64,000 nucleotides of DNA from positions 248,001 to 312,000 of the forward strand of contig CAWKNX010000001.1 of NCBI GenBank assembly GCA_963851085.1, in the 5' to 3' direction. A model generated the notes under the pieces. The model did not search any database, was not told the origin of the DNA, and saw nothing but the letters and a program-made list of their open reading frames with translations. Below are positions 17,764-27,469 of the stretch, in pieces. Source of the DNA: DATFVJ01 sp963851085 (GTDB lineage: Bacteria; Actinomycetota; Actinomycetes; Streptosporangiales; Streptosporangiaceae). A program made the position numbers and the translations under genes. How positions within the stretch are numbered: the first letter of the stretch is position 1; each line of letters starts with the position of its first letter.

Positions 17764-18365
17764 GCGCGGAGGGCCATCACCCGGTGCCCGTGTCGCCGGT
17801 TGAGCAGCGGGTTGCGGCGCTTGAGGCGTCGCTGGCCGAGCGGGGGCTGGTGCCCGAGGGCTTCATCGAGGAGATCACCCGCCGCTACGAGTCGCAGATA
17901 GGCCCGATGAACGGGGCCAAGGTGGTGGCCCGGGCCTGGGTAGATCCTGACTACAGGCAGCGCCTGCTGGCGGAGGGCACCGCCGCGATCGCCGAACTCG
18001 GCTTCGGCGGGCCAGAGGGTGACCACATGGTGGTCGTGGAGAACACCGCGGCGGTCCACAATGTCATCGTGTGCACGCTGTGCTCGTGCTATCCATGGCC
18101 GGTGCTGGGCCTGCCGCCGGCCTGGTACAAAGACCCCCCGTACCGGGCCCGGATGGTCCGCGAGCCCCGGGCGTTGCTGGCCGAGATGGGCTGCCCGCTG
18201 CCCGGCGATGTCGAGATCCGGGTGTGGGACTCCTCCGCCGAGGTTCGCTATCTCGTCCTGCCCCAGCGCCCGCTGGGGAGTGAGGGCATGACTGAGGCGG
18301 ATCTGGCCGGGCTGGTTACCCGGGACTCGATGATCGGTGTGGCTCGCCTGCGAGCCAGCAGCTGA
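17760..18365 (+). CDS. nthA: Nitrile hydratase, alpha subunit (cobalt-type)
   Basis: A 201-residue catalytic subunit. The metal-binding claw is C-T-L-C-S-C at residues 105-110, followed by YPWPVLGLPPAWYK. The Thr in CTLC marks the cobalt type, whereas iron enzymes have CSLC. The two inner cysteines are normally oxidised to sulfinate and sulfenate. The enzyme converts nitriles to amides with water. It starts in the ATGA overlap with nthB and is followed 11 bp later by the accessory gene. The order, length and motif are all canonical. Confidence 0.95.
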   Translation: MSAEGHHPVPVSPVEQRVAALEASLAERGLVPEGFIEEITRRYESQIGPMNGAKVVARAWVDPDYRQRLLAEGTAAIAELGFGGPEGDHMVVVENTAAVHNVIVCTLCSCYPWPVLGLPPAWYKDPPYRARMVREPRALLAEMGCPLPGDVEIRVWDSSAEVRYLVLPQRPLGSEGMTEADLAGLVTRDSMIGVARLRASS

Positions 18366-18376
18366 GCCTGCCGGGC

Positions 18377-18592
18377 ATGGACCTGCCCCGGCGGAACGGG
18401 GAGCTGGCCTTCGACGCGCCCTGGCGGAGCACGGTGTTCGCGCTCGCGGCCGCAGTCGCCGATCACGCGTTTGCCGACGACACAGAACCATTCCGGCAGC
18501 AGCTCATCAACGCCATCGCCGCCGAGCCCGGCCGCCCCTACTGGGAAAGCTGGACAGCCGCACTCGAGGCGCTAGTGCAGACCCTGCCCTGA
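18377..18592 (+). CDS. Nitrile hydratase accessory (activator) protein
   Basis: A 71-residue protein whose sequence (FDAPWRSTVFALAAAV, FRQQLINAIAAEPG, YWESWTAALEALV) is that of nitrile hydratase accessory proteins related to the beta-subunit N-terminus. In cobalt-type systems the accessory protein inserts the metal by exchanging a pre-loaded alpha subunit. At 71 residues it is shorter than the usual length of about 100 or more, lacking a C-terminal extension. Its position directly behind nthA confirms the role. Confidence 0.85.
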   Translation: MDLPRRNGELAFDAPWRSTVFALAAAVADHAFADDTEPFRQQLINAIAAEPGRPYWESWTAALEALVQTLP

Positions 18593-18711
18593 ACGGCCAT
18601 GCCTTGACGAAACGTGACCGGGCACGCCACGGTCAGGCCGTGGGGCCCGGTGCGGGCCAGCGGCGGCGGTCAGACTGGCTTGCCGGGCGCTGACGCTGTA
18701 ACGTCCGCGGC

Positions 18712-20160
18712 ATGACGACGGACCCTTACGCCCGCCTCGACGCGACCGCCCAGGCCGGCCTGGTCGCACGCAAGGAGGTCAAGCCGGAGGAGCTCGTCGA
18801 CGCTGCGATCGCGCGTCTTGAGGCGTTCGACCCGCGGCTCGGCGTGCTCGTCACCCCGCTGTTCGGCAAAGCGCGTGAGGCCGCCCGCGGCGAACTGCCG
18901 GGCGGGCCGTTCCGCGGCGTGCCCATGCTGCTCAAGGATCTTGTCGCGCACTCCGCCGGTGATCCGCTGTATGAGGGCTCGGCGTTCCTGCGCAACGCCG
19001 GCTGGGTCGAGCGCGAGGACAGCTACCTCGTCCGCGCGTTCAAGGCCGCTGGTCTGGTCGTCGTCGGCAAGTCGAAGACGCCGGAGTTCGGGCTGGTCTC
19101 GACGACGGAGCCCGCAGCGTTCGGCGTCGCGTGCAACCCGTGGGACCTCACCCGCGGCACCGGTGGGTCGAGCGGCGGCTCGGCCGCGGCGGTCGCCGCC
19201 GGCCTCGTCCCGGTCGCCCACGCGAACGATGGTGGCGGCTCGATCCGCATCCCTGCTGGCCTGTGCGGGCTGGTCGGGCTCAAGCCGTCACGTGCGCGCA
19301 CCTCACTCGGCCCGGACTATGGTGACCTGCTCGGCGGTCTGGTCGTCGAGCACGTGCTCACCCGGAGCGTGCGGGACACCGCGCGGGTGCTGGACGCGGT
19401 CGCCGGCCCGTGGCCCGGCGAGCCGTTCGCCGCGCCGGCGCCGGCCCGTCCCTACGCCGACGAGGTCGGCGCCGAACCAGGCCGGCTGCGGATCGGGCTG
19501 ATGACGTCGTCGCCCGGCACCAACCCGCCCCCCGAACGCGAGGCCGTCATGGCGGCGTCCTCGGCCGCGGGGCTGCTCGAGTCGCTCGGGCACGCGATCG
19601 AGAGGTCACATCCCGAGGTGCTCGATGACTCGCGGATCATCGGGCACTTCGTCACGACATGGGCGGCCGGTCAGGCGTGGACGGTCGAGCACTGGGCCCT
19701 CAAGGTGGGCCGCCAGCCCGAGGAGAGCGAACTCGAACCGACCTCGTGGGCGCTCACCGAGTTCGGGCGGTCGGTCTCCGGCGCCGCGCTACTGACGAGC
19801 CGCCAATGGCTGCAGTCGGCGAGCCGGCAGATGGCCGCCTGGTGGGAATCGGGCTTCGACCTCCTGCTGACGCCGACCTGTGGCGAGGCGGCGCCGACGC
19901 TCGGCCAGTTCGTCCCGCAGCCCGGCAACCCGCTGGCCGGGCTGTTCCGGTCGACACCCTTCGCGCAGTGGACCGCACCGTTCAACATCAGCGGTCAGCC
20001 GGCGATCTCGCTGCCGCTGCACTGGACGCCGGACGGGCTGCCGGTCGGTGTCCAGCTCGTCGCCGCGTACGGCCGGGAGGACATGCTGATCCGCGTGGCG
20101 GCCCAGCTCGAAGCGGCGCAGCCCTGGGCCGACCGCTGGCCCGGCGTGTCCGCCGCCTGA
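18712..20160 (+). CDS. Amidase (amidase-signature family)
   Basis: A 482-residue amidase-signature hydrolase. The Ser-cisSer-Lys triad can be placed: Lys75 in PMLLKDL, cis-Ser in GTGGSSGGSAA near 153-154, and the nucleophile Ser177 in NDGGGSIRIPA. The C-terminal PFNISGQPAISLPLHW block is also typical. It hydrolyses amides to acids and ammonia. Coming about 120 bp after the nitrile hydratase accessory gene on the same strand, it very probably finishes the nitrile to amide to acid pathway. Start ATG at 18712. Confidence 0.92.
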   Translation: MTTDPYARLDATAQAGLVARKEVKPEELVDAAIARLEAFDPRLGVLVTPLFGKAREAARGELPGGPFRGVPMLLKDLVAHSAGDPLYEGSAFLRNAGWVEREDSYLVRAFKAAGLVVVGKSKTPEFGLVSTTEPAAFGVACNPWDLTRGTGGSSGGSAAAVAAGLVPVAHANDGGGSIRIPAGLCGLVGLKPSRARTSLGPDYGDLLGGLVVEHVLTRSVRDTARVLDAVAGPWPGEPFAAPAPARPYADEVGAEPGRLRIGLMTSSPGTNPPPEREAVMAASSAAGLLESLGHAIERSHPEVLDDSRIIGHFVTTWAAGQAWTVEHWALKVGRQPEESELEPTSWALTEFGRSVSGAALLTSRQWLQSASRQMAAWWESGFDLLLTPTCGEAAPTLGQFVPQPGNPLAGLFRSTPFAQWTAPFNISGQPAISLPLHWTPDGLPVGVQLVAAYGREDMLIRVAAQLEAAQPWADRWPGVSAA

Positions 20161-20589
20161 CCGTCGCCGCAGCAGACGAGCCCGGGGACCCTCGGCCCGC
20201 GCCGTCGTGCCCTCATGCCACCGTCCGGGCGATCCCACAGCCTCAGGTGCCACGGCGCCCTGGCCGGGCGACTCCTTGGCAGCCACCAGTCCAGCCCGCA
20301 GCAGCAGCACACTCACGGCATTGTCGGCACGGCAGGCTTGTCACGGACGGAACACAGGGGTCCCGCACGTGGGCACACAGTCCCGCCGATCTGTACTTTT
20401 TCGGAGGCCGCGATCGACAGACGGCCGTAGCGTACATACCGGGGGTTCTGGCGAGCCGGTCATAGAACTGCCTGTCTCTGTCAAGCTGACCTGAAGCACT
20501 CGCCCCTGCCCATTCGCCGCATCGCTATCCCGAACCCGCCACGTGGCCAGTGGCCGCCAAGAACCACGGTGCCCGGCCCGCCTGGTCAG
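20161..20589. other. Intergenic, no supported gene
   Basis: About 430 bases between the convergent amidase and DinB genes. Open frames are short and unlike any family I know. A transcription terminator is expected here but none is obvious. Confidence 0.35.
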
Positions 20590-21063
20590 CTACCGCTCGG
20601 CAGCGCCGGACAGCAGCAGGTCACGGGTCAGCTCGGCGTGGCCGTGATGCTGGGCGACTTCCTCCAGGATGTGCAGTAGCGCGCTTCCCTGGTTCTCCAG
20701 TTCCCGGCCGTGCCAGGTGGTGGCCAGCGGAGGGTGCCGCAGCGGCTCAGTCGGCTGCGCCGCCGCCAGGTCAGCGGCGAACTGGCGCTTTGCCGCATCG
20801 CAGGCCTGGACGAGGCTGTCCACGGTGCCAGTGGCCCGGAACTCCGCGTCGCGGTCGCGGTCCACGTCGCGGCCTGCCACGGCGTGCCCGCCCCAGTACC
20901 TCATGACTCCGAGGCAGTGAGTCAGGATCGCGTAAGGGGAGTTGGCGCCCGGAAGGTCCGGTCGAACGCACGCGAGCTCGTCGCCAAGATCCTGGATAAT
21001 GCCGATCATGCCATCGACGGCCCGATCCACGAAGTAGGCAAGATCATCGGGTGAGATTCCCAT
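20590..21063 (-). CDS. DinB-like / DUF664-type four-helix protein
   Basis: A 157-residue protein beginning MGISPDDLAYFVDRAVDGM at the ATG at 21063. Features fit the DinB fold: an N-terminal helix, NSPYAILTHCLGVMRYWGGHAV with the first His, and the C-terminal ILEEVAQHHGHAELTRDLL with the His pair. DinB proteins bind a divalent metal and often act as thiol-dependent transferases (mycothiol S-transferases in actinobacteria), but most are uncharacterised. No operon partner. Confidence 0.8.
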   Translation of the reverse strand: MGISPDDLAYFVDRAVDGMIGIIQDLGDELACVRPDLPGANSPYAILTHCLGVMRYWGGHAVAGRDVDRDRDAEFRATGTVDSLVQACDAAKRQFAADLAAAQPTEPLRHPPLATTWHGRELENQGSALLHILEEVAQHHGHAELTRDLLLSGAAER

Positions 21064-21385
21064 GGCGCAATGATCGCAGGCCGCCGCAGGCAGTCCTTGG
21101 CGCACATTTGTACAGTCCTGCGACGCCTTGCAGATGCGGTGAGCGCCGTAGGTCGGCGTGGAGAAGATAGGCATCGTCGCTGAGGATGCTCTGCCGGAGG
21201 GCGCCTCTGCTGCCGGTGGCGGTCGCGGTAAGTATCTGGCCGCGGAGCCTGGGCGGTGCGCCGCCCAGGCGTGCGGCGGAGACGGCAGCGAGCTTTGGCC
21301 CACCCGCAGAGACGACGATCGCGCTGCCGACTGTCTCTGTGTTCTGGAGACAACATAAGAAGGCTGGCGCAGGGATGGCTGTTGG
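21064..21385. other. Intergenic, divergent promoter region
   Basis: About 320 bases between the divergent DinB and ATPase genes. No clear regulatory motif seen. Confidence 0.35.
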
Positions 21386-23794
21386 GTGCGGTATACCGGA
21401 GAGGTGTTTCTCGCCGGGCGGCATCGCGAGATGGAGGAGGTGGGCCGCCTGCTTGAGCGCGCCGGGGGCGGTGCGGGTGGCCTGCTGGTCTTTCTTGGCC
21501 CGGCGGGATCGGGCAAGACGGCTATGGTGGACGCTGCGGCCGAGGAAGCTCGCGGTCGTGGGTTTGAGGTGCTGCGGGTATCGCCTCCTGGCGGACAGCC
21601 GGGCCGCCTGGTTTGGGTTCAATTGCTGCGCGATATGGCCGCGCCCACCGGACTGGCTGCCGGTTTGCTGGGCGAGGACGCGGGGCCGTTGGATCTCGAC
21701 AGTGCGGCCCGTCATCTGGTTTCGGGATCTCCCCGGCTGATCGTGGTCGATGATGTCGATCGCGGCGGACCGGATGCCGTCGAGGTACTCTCGGTCGTCG
21801 CGGCCCGCTCTGTCGCCTCTCCCACGGCGGTGATCGCGACGGCGGCCGCGCCGCTGGGATTGCGGCCGGAGTTGCGGCTGGGAGCTCTGGGCGAAGATGA
21901 GCTCGCGGCGGCAGTGGGTGGCCTGGATGCGGATGCGGGCCATGCGCTGTGGGTGGCGTCGCGGGGCCTGCCTGGGGTGGCACGTCCGCTGGCGCATGAA
22001 CTGGCCGGCCTTGGAGAGAAGGATGACCCGGTTGTCCATCTGGCGCTGCGGGCGGCATCGACGGCGGGCTTCCTTGAGGTCGATACGAATCTTGTTCGCC
22101 TGCTTGAAGTGGCGGTCGGCCGGGCGGAAGACGACGGCACTCGGGCCCGGGTGCTGGCCAGGCTGGCCCGCGAGCTGCTAGGCGACGCCTCGGCGGCGCT
22201 TCGGCGGCGAGTGCTGGCTGACGAAGCTCTCGGGCTGGCCCGCCGTGCAGCGGACCCGCGTATGTTGGCCGAGGTCCTCGACGCCCGGCTGCACGCCTTG
22301 TGGGACCCGGCGGGCGCGGAGGACCGGCTGGCTGCCGGGTCGGAGATCATCGATTTAGCCCGGGCGGCCGGTGACGTCCGGCGCGAACGCCTTGGCCTGT
22401 TTTGGCGGTTCGTGGCTCTGATGGAGCTGGGGCACGTGGCGGAAGCGGAATCGGCACTCGCCGCTTTTGGACGGGAAGCAGCCGCGACCGGTGACGCCGA
22501 AGCGGCTGTCACGGTGACGGCGCGCCATGCCATGCTGGCGGTCTTGCGCGGCCGCTTCGACCAGGCCAGCCAGCTGGCCGGGGACGTGGCAGAGACAGCG
22601 CAGCGGGCCGGGATGGCCGACGCCGAGGCGATCGCCGGGACGCTGGCATGGTCGGTGGCTGCGGAGCGCGGTTCCAGCGCCGGTTGGGAGACCGCGGTGA
22701 ATGCCTTTCTGGCGGCTGCCGAGCGGCAGCCCGGGCACCTGTTCGAGGCGACGGCGGCGCGGATACTCGTGCTGCTTGGCCGGCACGCTGAGGCCGGTGC
22801 CGAGCTAGAACGTGTTCTTCCCCGTGCGCTGGCCAGCTCGGGGCCCCGGTGGCTGGGGGCGATGGCGGACCTGGCGGTCGTGGCCGCCGCCGTCAACGAC
22901 ACCCGGGCTGCGGCGCAACTCCATGAGGCCCTCGCCCCCTACCGGGGGCGGTTGGTCGTGTGGGCGGGCGCCAACAGCGCCTGGGGCCCGGTGTCGCACT
23001 ACCTCGGGCTGCTGGCGGCCGAGATGGACAGGACCGAGGACGCGATTGGGCATTTCGAGGAGGCTATTCACCTCGAACAGCAGACCGGTGCCCTGCCCTT
23101 CCTGGCACACAGTCTCGATGCGCTCGCCAACGCGCTGGTCTTGCGGGTAGGCGCCGGGAACGCCGAGCAGGCGTCCGGGCACCGCCGCCGTGCCCGTGCG
23201 ATCGCCGAGCGCCTCGGCATGACCGTTCTGCTGGAGCGGCTGGCTCCCCCGGCTGATGAGTGGACGCTCACCCGGGACGGCGACGACTGGGTGCTGCAGG
23301 CGGGAGACGAGCACGCACGGCTGCGGGACAGCCGCGGCCTGCGTTACCTGCGGGCACTGCTCGCCGCGCCCGGGCGGGAGATAGCCGCCCTCGACCTTGT
23401 CGCCGGTGGGGCAGGGCTCGCCGGGTCGGGGATGGGCCCGGTCCTCGACACCGCCGCCCGTGACGCCTACCGGCGCCGGCTCGACGAACTCACCGACGCG
23501 CTCGACGCCGCCGACCGGGCGGGCGACCGCCCAGCGGCGGAGCGGGCGGAAGCCGAGCGGCAGGCGCTGCTGGGCGAGCTGCGCGGGGCGGCCGGCCTGG
23601 GCGGTCGCAGCAGGCAGGTCGCACCCGAGGCGGAGCGGGCGCGGGTCAACGTCACCCGGACGCTCCGGGCGACGATCGAACGGGTCGCGGCGCACGCCCC
23701 GCGCGCCGCCGCGCACCTTCAGGCCTCGATCCGCACCGGCCGGGCCTGCCGCTACGAGCCTGCTTCCGGCGGCCCGGGCCGCTGGCACGTCTGA
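21386..23794 (+). CDS. AAA/STAND-type ATPase with TPR-like repeats
   Basis: An 802-residue protein starting at GTG 21386 (an in-frame GTG at 21401 is also possible). The Walker A motif (LGPAGSGKTAM) is near residue 40 and the Walker B (PRLIVVDDVDRGG) near 118. A long Ala/Leu/Glu-rich helical repeat region spans about 230-620. The C-terminal module contains RDSRGLRYLRALLAAPGREI and ends ARVNVTRTLRATIERVAAHAP, a tail found in actinobacterial ATPase regulators. Unlike the protein at 3459, no LuxR helix-turn-helix is present, so it may signal through partners rather than bind DNA. Role unknown. Confidence 0.8.
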   Translation: MRYTGEVFLAGRHREMEEVGRLLERAGGGAGGLLVFLGPAGSGKTAMVDAAAEEARGRGFEVLRVSPPGGQPGRLVWVQLLRDMAAPTGLAAGLLGEDAGPLDLDSAARHLVSGSPRLIVVDDVDRGGPDAVEVLSVVAARSVASPTAVIATAAAPLGLRPELRLGALGEDELAAAVGGLDADAGHALWVASRGLPGVARPLAHELAGLGEKDDPVVHLALRAASTAGFLEVDTNLVRLLEVAVGRAEDDGTRARVLARLARELLGDASAALRRRVLADEALGLARRAADPRMLAEVLDARLHALWDPAGAEDRLAAGSEIIDLARAAGDVRRERLGLFWRFVALMELGHVAEAESALAAFGREAAATGDAEAAVTVTARHAMLAVLRGRFDQASQLAGDVAETAQRAGMADAEAIAGTLAWSVAAERGSSAGWETAVNAFLAAAERQPGHLFEATAARILVLLGRHAEAGAELERVLPRALASSGPRWLGAMADLAVVAAAVNDTRAAAQLHEALAPYRGRLVVWAGANSAWGPVSHYLGLLAAEMDRTEDAIGHFEEAIHLEQQTGALPFLAHSLDALANALVLRVGAGNAEQASGHRRRARAIAERLGMTVLLERLAPPADEWTLTRDGDDWVLQAGDEHARLRDSRGLRYLRALLAAPGREIAALDLVAGGAGLAGSGMGPVLDTAARDAYRRRLDELTDALDAADRAGDRPAAERAEAERQALLGELRGAAGLGGRSRQVAPEAERARVNVTRTLRATIERVAAHAPRAAAHLQASIRTGRACRYEPASGGPGRWHV

Positions 23795-23948
23795 GCTTGT
23801 GCCCAGGGCGTGTCCCGCAAATCTTTGGTCTGCGGCGCGCCTGCCCAGGATCCACGGGACACGCATCAGCGCATCGGCTTCGCCGCGCAGCCGTTATGGC
23901 GAATTTTCGATCTTCCATGGAACGGCGGCGCGACCTCATCCCGCTGCG

Positions 23949-24907
23949 TCAGCCACCGCCTCGCTCCCCGTTCTTCGCCGGGGCTGCCGGCCGGATGTTG
24001 TGGTTGATGTGGAAGAAATTGCCGGGGTCGTAGGCGGCCTTGATCTGTGCCAGCCGGCCGAAGTTGCCGCCGTATGCCGCGCGGACCCGGTCGGGGCCCT
24101 GGTCGGCTCCGATGAAGTTGACGTAGCCGCCGCCGGCCGACGCGCGCCGCGCCGCGTGCCGGGCGGCCCGCGCCCACGCGATGTGCGGCCCGGTGCGTCC
24201 CCGCCGACCTTGCGGTATGCCTGGAGCACCTCGGCCGCGCGGTCGATGGTGTACCCGAGCAGCCCGCCGTAGGCCTCGGGCACGGGATGCAGCCGGTAGG
24301 TGAAGGAGGTGACGACCCCGAAGTTGCCGCCCCCGCCGCACAGCGCCCAGAACAAGTCCGGGTGAGCGTCACCGGTCGCATGTAGGACTCGCCCGTCGGC
24401 GGTGACGATCTCCGCGCCGAGCAGGTTGTCACAGGTCAGCCCGGCCAGCCGGTCCAGCCAGCCGATGCCGCCGCCGAGTGTCAGCCCGGCGATGCCGGTG
24501 GAGCCGACAACCCCGCCGGTGGTAGCCAGCCCGAACGCCTGGGTCGCGGCATCAAGCTCGCGCCACAGCAGGCCGGGCCCGGCGACCGCAGTGCGGGCAG
24601 CCGGATCGATCCGGATCGTCTTCATCGCGGACAGGTCGAGCATCAGCGCGCCTTCGGCGACGGCAAGACCGGCCGCGGAGTGCCCGCCGCCGCGGATGCT
24701 CACCGGCAGGCCACGCTCGCGCGCGAACCCGACCGCGGCGACGACGTCGGCCGTGCAGGCGGCGCGGGCGATCAGCGCGGGGTGGCGGTCGATCGCGCCG
24801 TTCCACACCTTCCGCGCCGTCTCATACCCATCGGCGCCCGGCGAGATCAGTTCTCCGCGGAAGCCGGTGCGCAACCGGTCCGGGCCGGGCCGGATGAGTG
24901 CTGTCAT
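23949..24907 (-). pseudogene. FAD-linked oxidase (BBE-like) with internal deletion and frameshift
   Basis: The ATG at 24907 follows AAGGGAACC and opens an intact FAD-binding half: FARERGLPVSIRGGGHS with the flavin-linking His, TGGVVGSTGIAGLTLGGGIGWL and CGGGGNFGVVTSFTYRLHPV. After RAAEVLQAYRK the substrate-binding domain of about 150 residues is missing. The ending continues in another frame with GGGYVNFIG, AAYGGNFGRLAQIKAAYDPGNFFHINHNI, the berberine-bridge C-terminus. The gene is inactive in this form. Confidence 0.82.
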
Positions 24908-25508
24908 GATGGTTCCCTTCTTGGCACGCCTGCCGTTTTGGGGCAGTGCTGCATCGAGCGGCTGCGCCGCGGTCCTGGCACGCGCGCTCGGAACATTGCC
25001 TGTGCTTGTCACAAGGAAGGCGTAAATCGGCGGCGAACGATCCGTACACCACAGACGATCGCGGGCCGCCGTGCCCGGTGGACCGGGCGCGGCGGCCGCG
25101 GAAGTGGCTGGCATTGTTCTTTGCTCCTTGATCGGGCCCGGCTGCGGCCGGGCGCGAGCCCGGGGCCACCGTGGTGCGGCGGCACCGTTGGCCGCAGGCG
25201 CGCTGTGGTCAGCCTTCGCCATGGGGGGCTGTTCACTGTATGGGGCATGAGACGCGGGCGAACCTTCCGCAGTAAGCGACGCCCGCCTCGCGCCGTCCCG
25301 CCAGCCGACATGCCACTACGCGAAGGAAACAGCTAGACGCGCGCTTCTGGCCAGTCAGGGCAAGCCCTCCCTGGCGGATTCTGCCCCCCAAGTGCTCTGC
25401 AATGATCCCTGACGACTGGTCCCCCATGTGCGCTCGCGCGCGAATCCGCCGGTCCAGCCGCCGACCGAAGTGGGCAGCCTGAAGGTCCATTCCGAGGGGC
25501 CGTAGAGG
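24908..25508. other. Intergenic, no supported gene
   Basis: About 600 bases. A minus-strand frame near 25233-25490 contains IIAEHLGGRIRQGGLAL, which looks protein-like, but I cannot assign it. No RNA gene or repeat seen. It separates the decayed oxidase from the radical SAM/Lgt group. Confidence 0.35.
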
Positions 25509-25844
25509 TCAGCTCAGCCAGTGGATGACCGACCATACGGTGAAGTACGCGCCGGCTACCCAGGCCAGGCTCAGATATAGCAGGACAAGGCGGACGTCCC
25601 GCAGGAAGCAGTTGCTGCGGGTGAGGCCTTCCCGGTAAGCCCTGACGTATCCGAGCAGCCCGAGCGTGGCCATCCAGACGACGACGAGTGGAGGGGTCAG
25701 CAGCCAGGCCAGCACCGCGATGGTCGTGAAGATGCACAGGCGCAAGGGGTCAAACGGTGCCTGGCCCCTGGTGCCGTCCGCCGGCGGCGGCACCCCGCCG
25801 GAGCGCAGCACCGAGGCACGTGGGGATTCGTCGGAAACGCTCAC
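25509..25844 (-). CDS. Small two-helix membrane protein of the radical SAM/Lgt group
   Basis: A 111-residue protein with a polar, proline-containing N-terminus and two membrane segments: a long one (LCIFTTIAVLAWLLTPPLV, continuing VVWMATLGLLGYV, residues about 38-66) and a second near residues 88-108. Its ATG overlaps the radical SAM stop (ATGA at 25841-25844), so it is translationally coupled and last in this leftward operon. I recognise no family. A membrane anchor or partner for the radical SAM enzyme is an inference from position only. Confidence 0.7.
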   Translation of the reverse strand: MSVSDESPRASVLRSGGVPPPADGTRGQAPFDPLRLCIFTTIAVLAWLLTPPLVVVWMATLGLLGYVRAYREGLTRSNCFLRDVRLVLLYLSLAWVAGAYFTVWSVIHWLS

Positions 25845-27469
25845 CGGTCCTCCCCTGAGAGGATCTCAAGGGTCAGGCCGACCTGCGCGACTCGCGAGCT
25901 CGACTCTAGTGCCACCTCGCGTGCGGCGGCCCGCCGAGCTAGCTTGTGCTCACCGAGGGGCGCCCACGCCTGGACGGCGCAGAAGGGGGCGCACTGGTCC
26001 GACTCGTCGTCCCCGACCGTGCCCACGTGCACGCAGCACTGGACCAGTCGCTCCTCGATCATCGTGCTGATGTCCATGAAGGGCTTAACTGCGACCCGCT
26101 TGATCCGGTCGGCCATCAGGCCGCGAATCTTGCGGTTGCTGCCGACCAAACCCTCGCCAGCGAGTCGCACGAGCGTTGTCATCCCGAGGTCGCAGTTCTT
26201 GCAGACGTCGCGGAGCAGACCCCATACCCGGGGCTGGGCCAGCGACGCTTCGTCGGACAGCAGACCGAGCAGGGACTGCTTCACCAGTTCCCGGACCTGA
26301 GGCGCCAACTGCCAGTCACCGATGCGATTACTTACCAGGCCGAGATAGGCCTTCAGCTGCTCGTGTCCGATGATGCTGGTCAGCGAACGCCACTCGCCGT
26401 TATCGGTGCGGATCAGGTATCCCACGCTGCAGCAGTGCGGGTGCGAGCACGGCAGCGCCGTCAGGTCCCGCCACTGGACCAGGCCGTCGGTCTGCGGACT
26501 AAGACGGGCGAGCACGCCGGTGTGGGTGAGCCGGTCCATAGGGTTGATCCCGGCCGACCGGCCCGACCCGAACTGGGGCTGGATGCTGACCCCGCCGACA
26601 TAGGGGGTCTCCAGAGCGCGCAGCACCACTGCGCCGATCTCGTCATCGTTGACACCGAGAGACGCGGTCATGGTGAGCGTGCTGAAGACACCCGCCGAGG
26701 ACAGCCGCTCGACGGCGGCCTCTTTCCACCGCAGCAGGTCACCACCGCGATGCGCGCGGTAGGAAGAGACCCGCTGGCCGTCGTACTGCAGATACACCTC
26801 GACCCGGTCCCGGTGAGCGGCCAGCCACTCCACCAGAGCGTCGTCCCGCGCGATCCGGATGCCATTGGTGTTCAGCAAGATCCGGTTGACAGGACGGTCC
26901 GCGAGTTCTCTCAGGATCGTGGTGATGTCTGGGTGCACCGTGGGCTCACCACCGGACACCATGACCACATCCAGCCGGCCGTTCTCCCGGGCCAGCCGGG
27001 CATCGACGTTAGCCATGACCTGAGCGACGGGGACCACACCGGCCTGATCCGGGGAGGACTCCGAGAAGCACGTCGGACAGCGCAGGTTGCAGCCCTGCAC
27101 GACGTCCTCTAGCAAGATGCAGGTGTGCTGCGTCTGCATCTCCGGCAGCCCGGAAAGGTAGGCCTCCGGGACCGGAGCGAAGTTGCCCGGCCGGTCGGGG
27201 ACGTGCGCCTTGGTTTGGGCGGTCCACTCCTCGAGGTAGCGCAGGATCTCCGGATTCTCGTCGTACAGCGTCACCACCCGGCCGTGTGTCCGGCAGGCGC
27301 GCACCAGCCAGATGTGGCCCTCCTCCTCCACCAGGTATCCGGACAATCGCGCCACCGACTCCAGCGGGGCCGACGGGTCCTGCGCGTGGCAGTGTGGGCA
27401 GAAGGCCGTGACGTACCGATGCAGCCGGTAGGACCGCAGCGGCATGCCGACCGGAGTCGCCGGGCTCAT
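25841..27469 (-). CDS. Radical SAM enzyme, tetraether/membrane-spanning-lipid-synthase-like
   Basis: A 542-residue protein. The N-terminal Cys-rich module (CPHCHAQ near residues 24-27, and RACRTHGRVVTLYDENPE around 58-74) resembles that of archaeal Tes-type enzymes. The radical SAM cluster motif C-N-L-R-C-P-T-C is at residues 127-134, followed by MVSGGEPTVHPD, the SAM-binding GGE. Additional Cys sit in LPCSHPHCCSVGY, VCKNCDLG and the C-terminal DQCAPFCAVQAW, allowing extra iron-sulfur clusters. Tes-like enzymes couple lipid tails by carbon-carbon bond formation. The enzyme lies in an operon with Lgt and a methyltransferase neighbour, which supports a lipid substrate. Exact reaction is an inference. 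Confidence 0.78.
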   Translation of the reverse strand: MSPATPVGMPLRSYRLHRYVTAFCPHCHAQDPSAPLESVARLSGYLVEEEGHIWLVRACRTHGRVVTLYDENPEILRYLEEWTAQTKAHVPDRPGNFAPVPEAYLSGLPEMQTQHTCILLEDVVQGCNLRCPTCFSESSPDQAGVVPVAQVMANVDARLARENGRLDVVMVSGGEPTVHPDITTILRELADRPVNRILLNTNGIRIARDDALVEWLAAHRDRVEVYLQYDGQRVSSYRAHRGGDLLRWKEAAVERLSSAGVFSTLTMTASLGVNDDEIGAVVLRALETPYVGGVSIQPQFGSGRSAGINPMDRLTHTGVLARLSPQTDGLVQWRDLTALPCSHPHCCSVGYLIRTDNGEWRSLTSIIGHEQLKAYLGLVSNRIGDWQLAPQVRELVKQSLLGLLSDEASLAQPRVWGLLRDVCKNCDLGMTTLVRLAGEGLVGSNRKIRGLMADRIKRVAVKPFMDISTMIEERLVQCCVHVGTVGDDESDQCAPFCAVQAWAPLGEHKLARRAAAREVALESSSRVAQVGLTLEILSGEDR

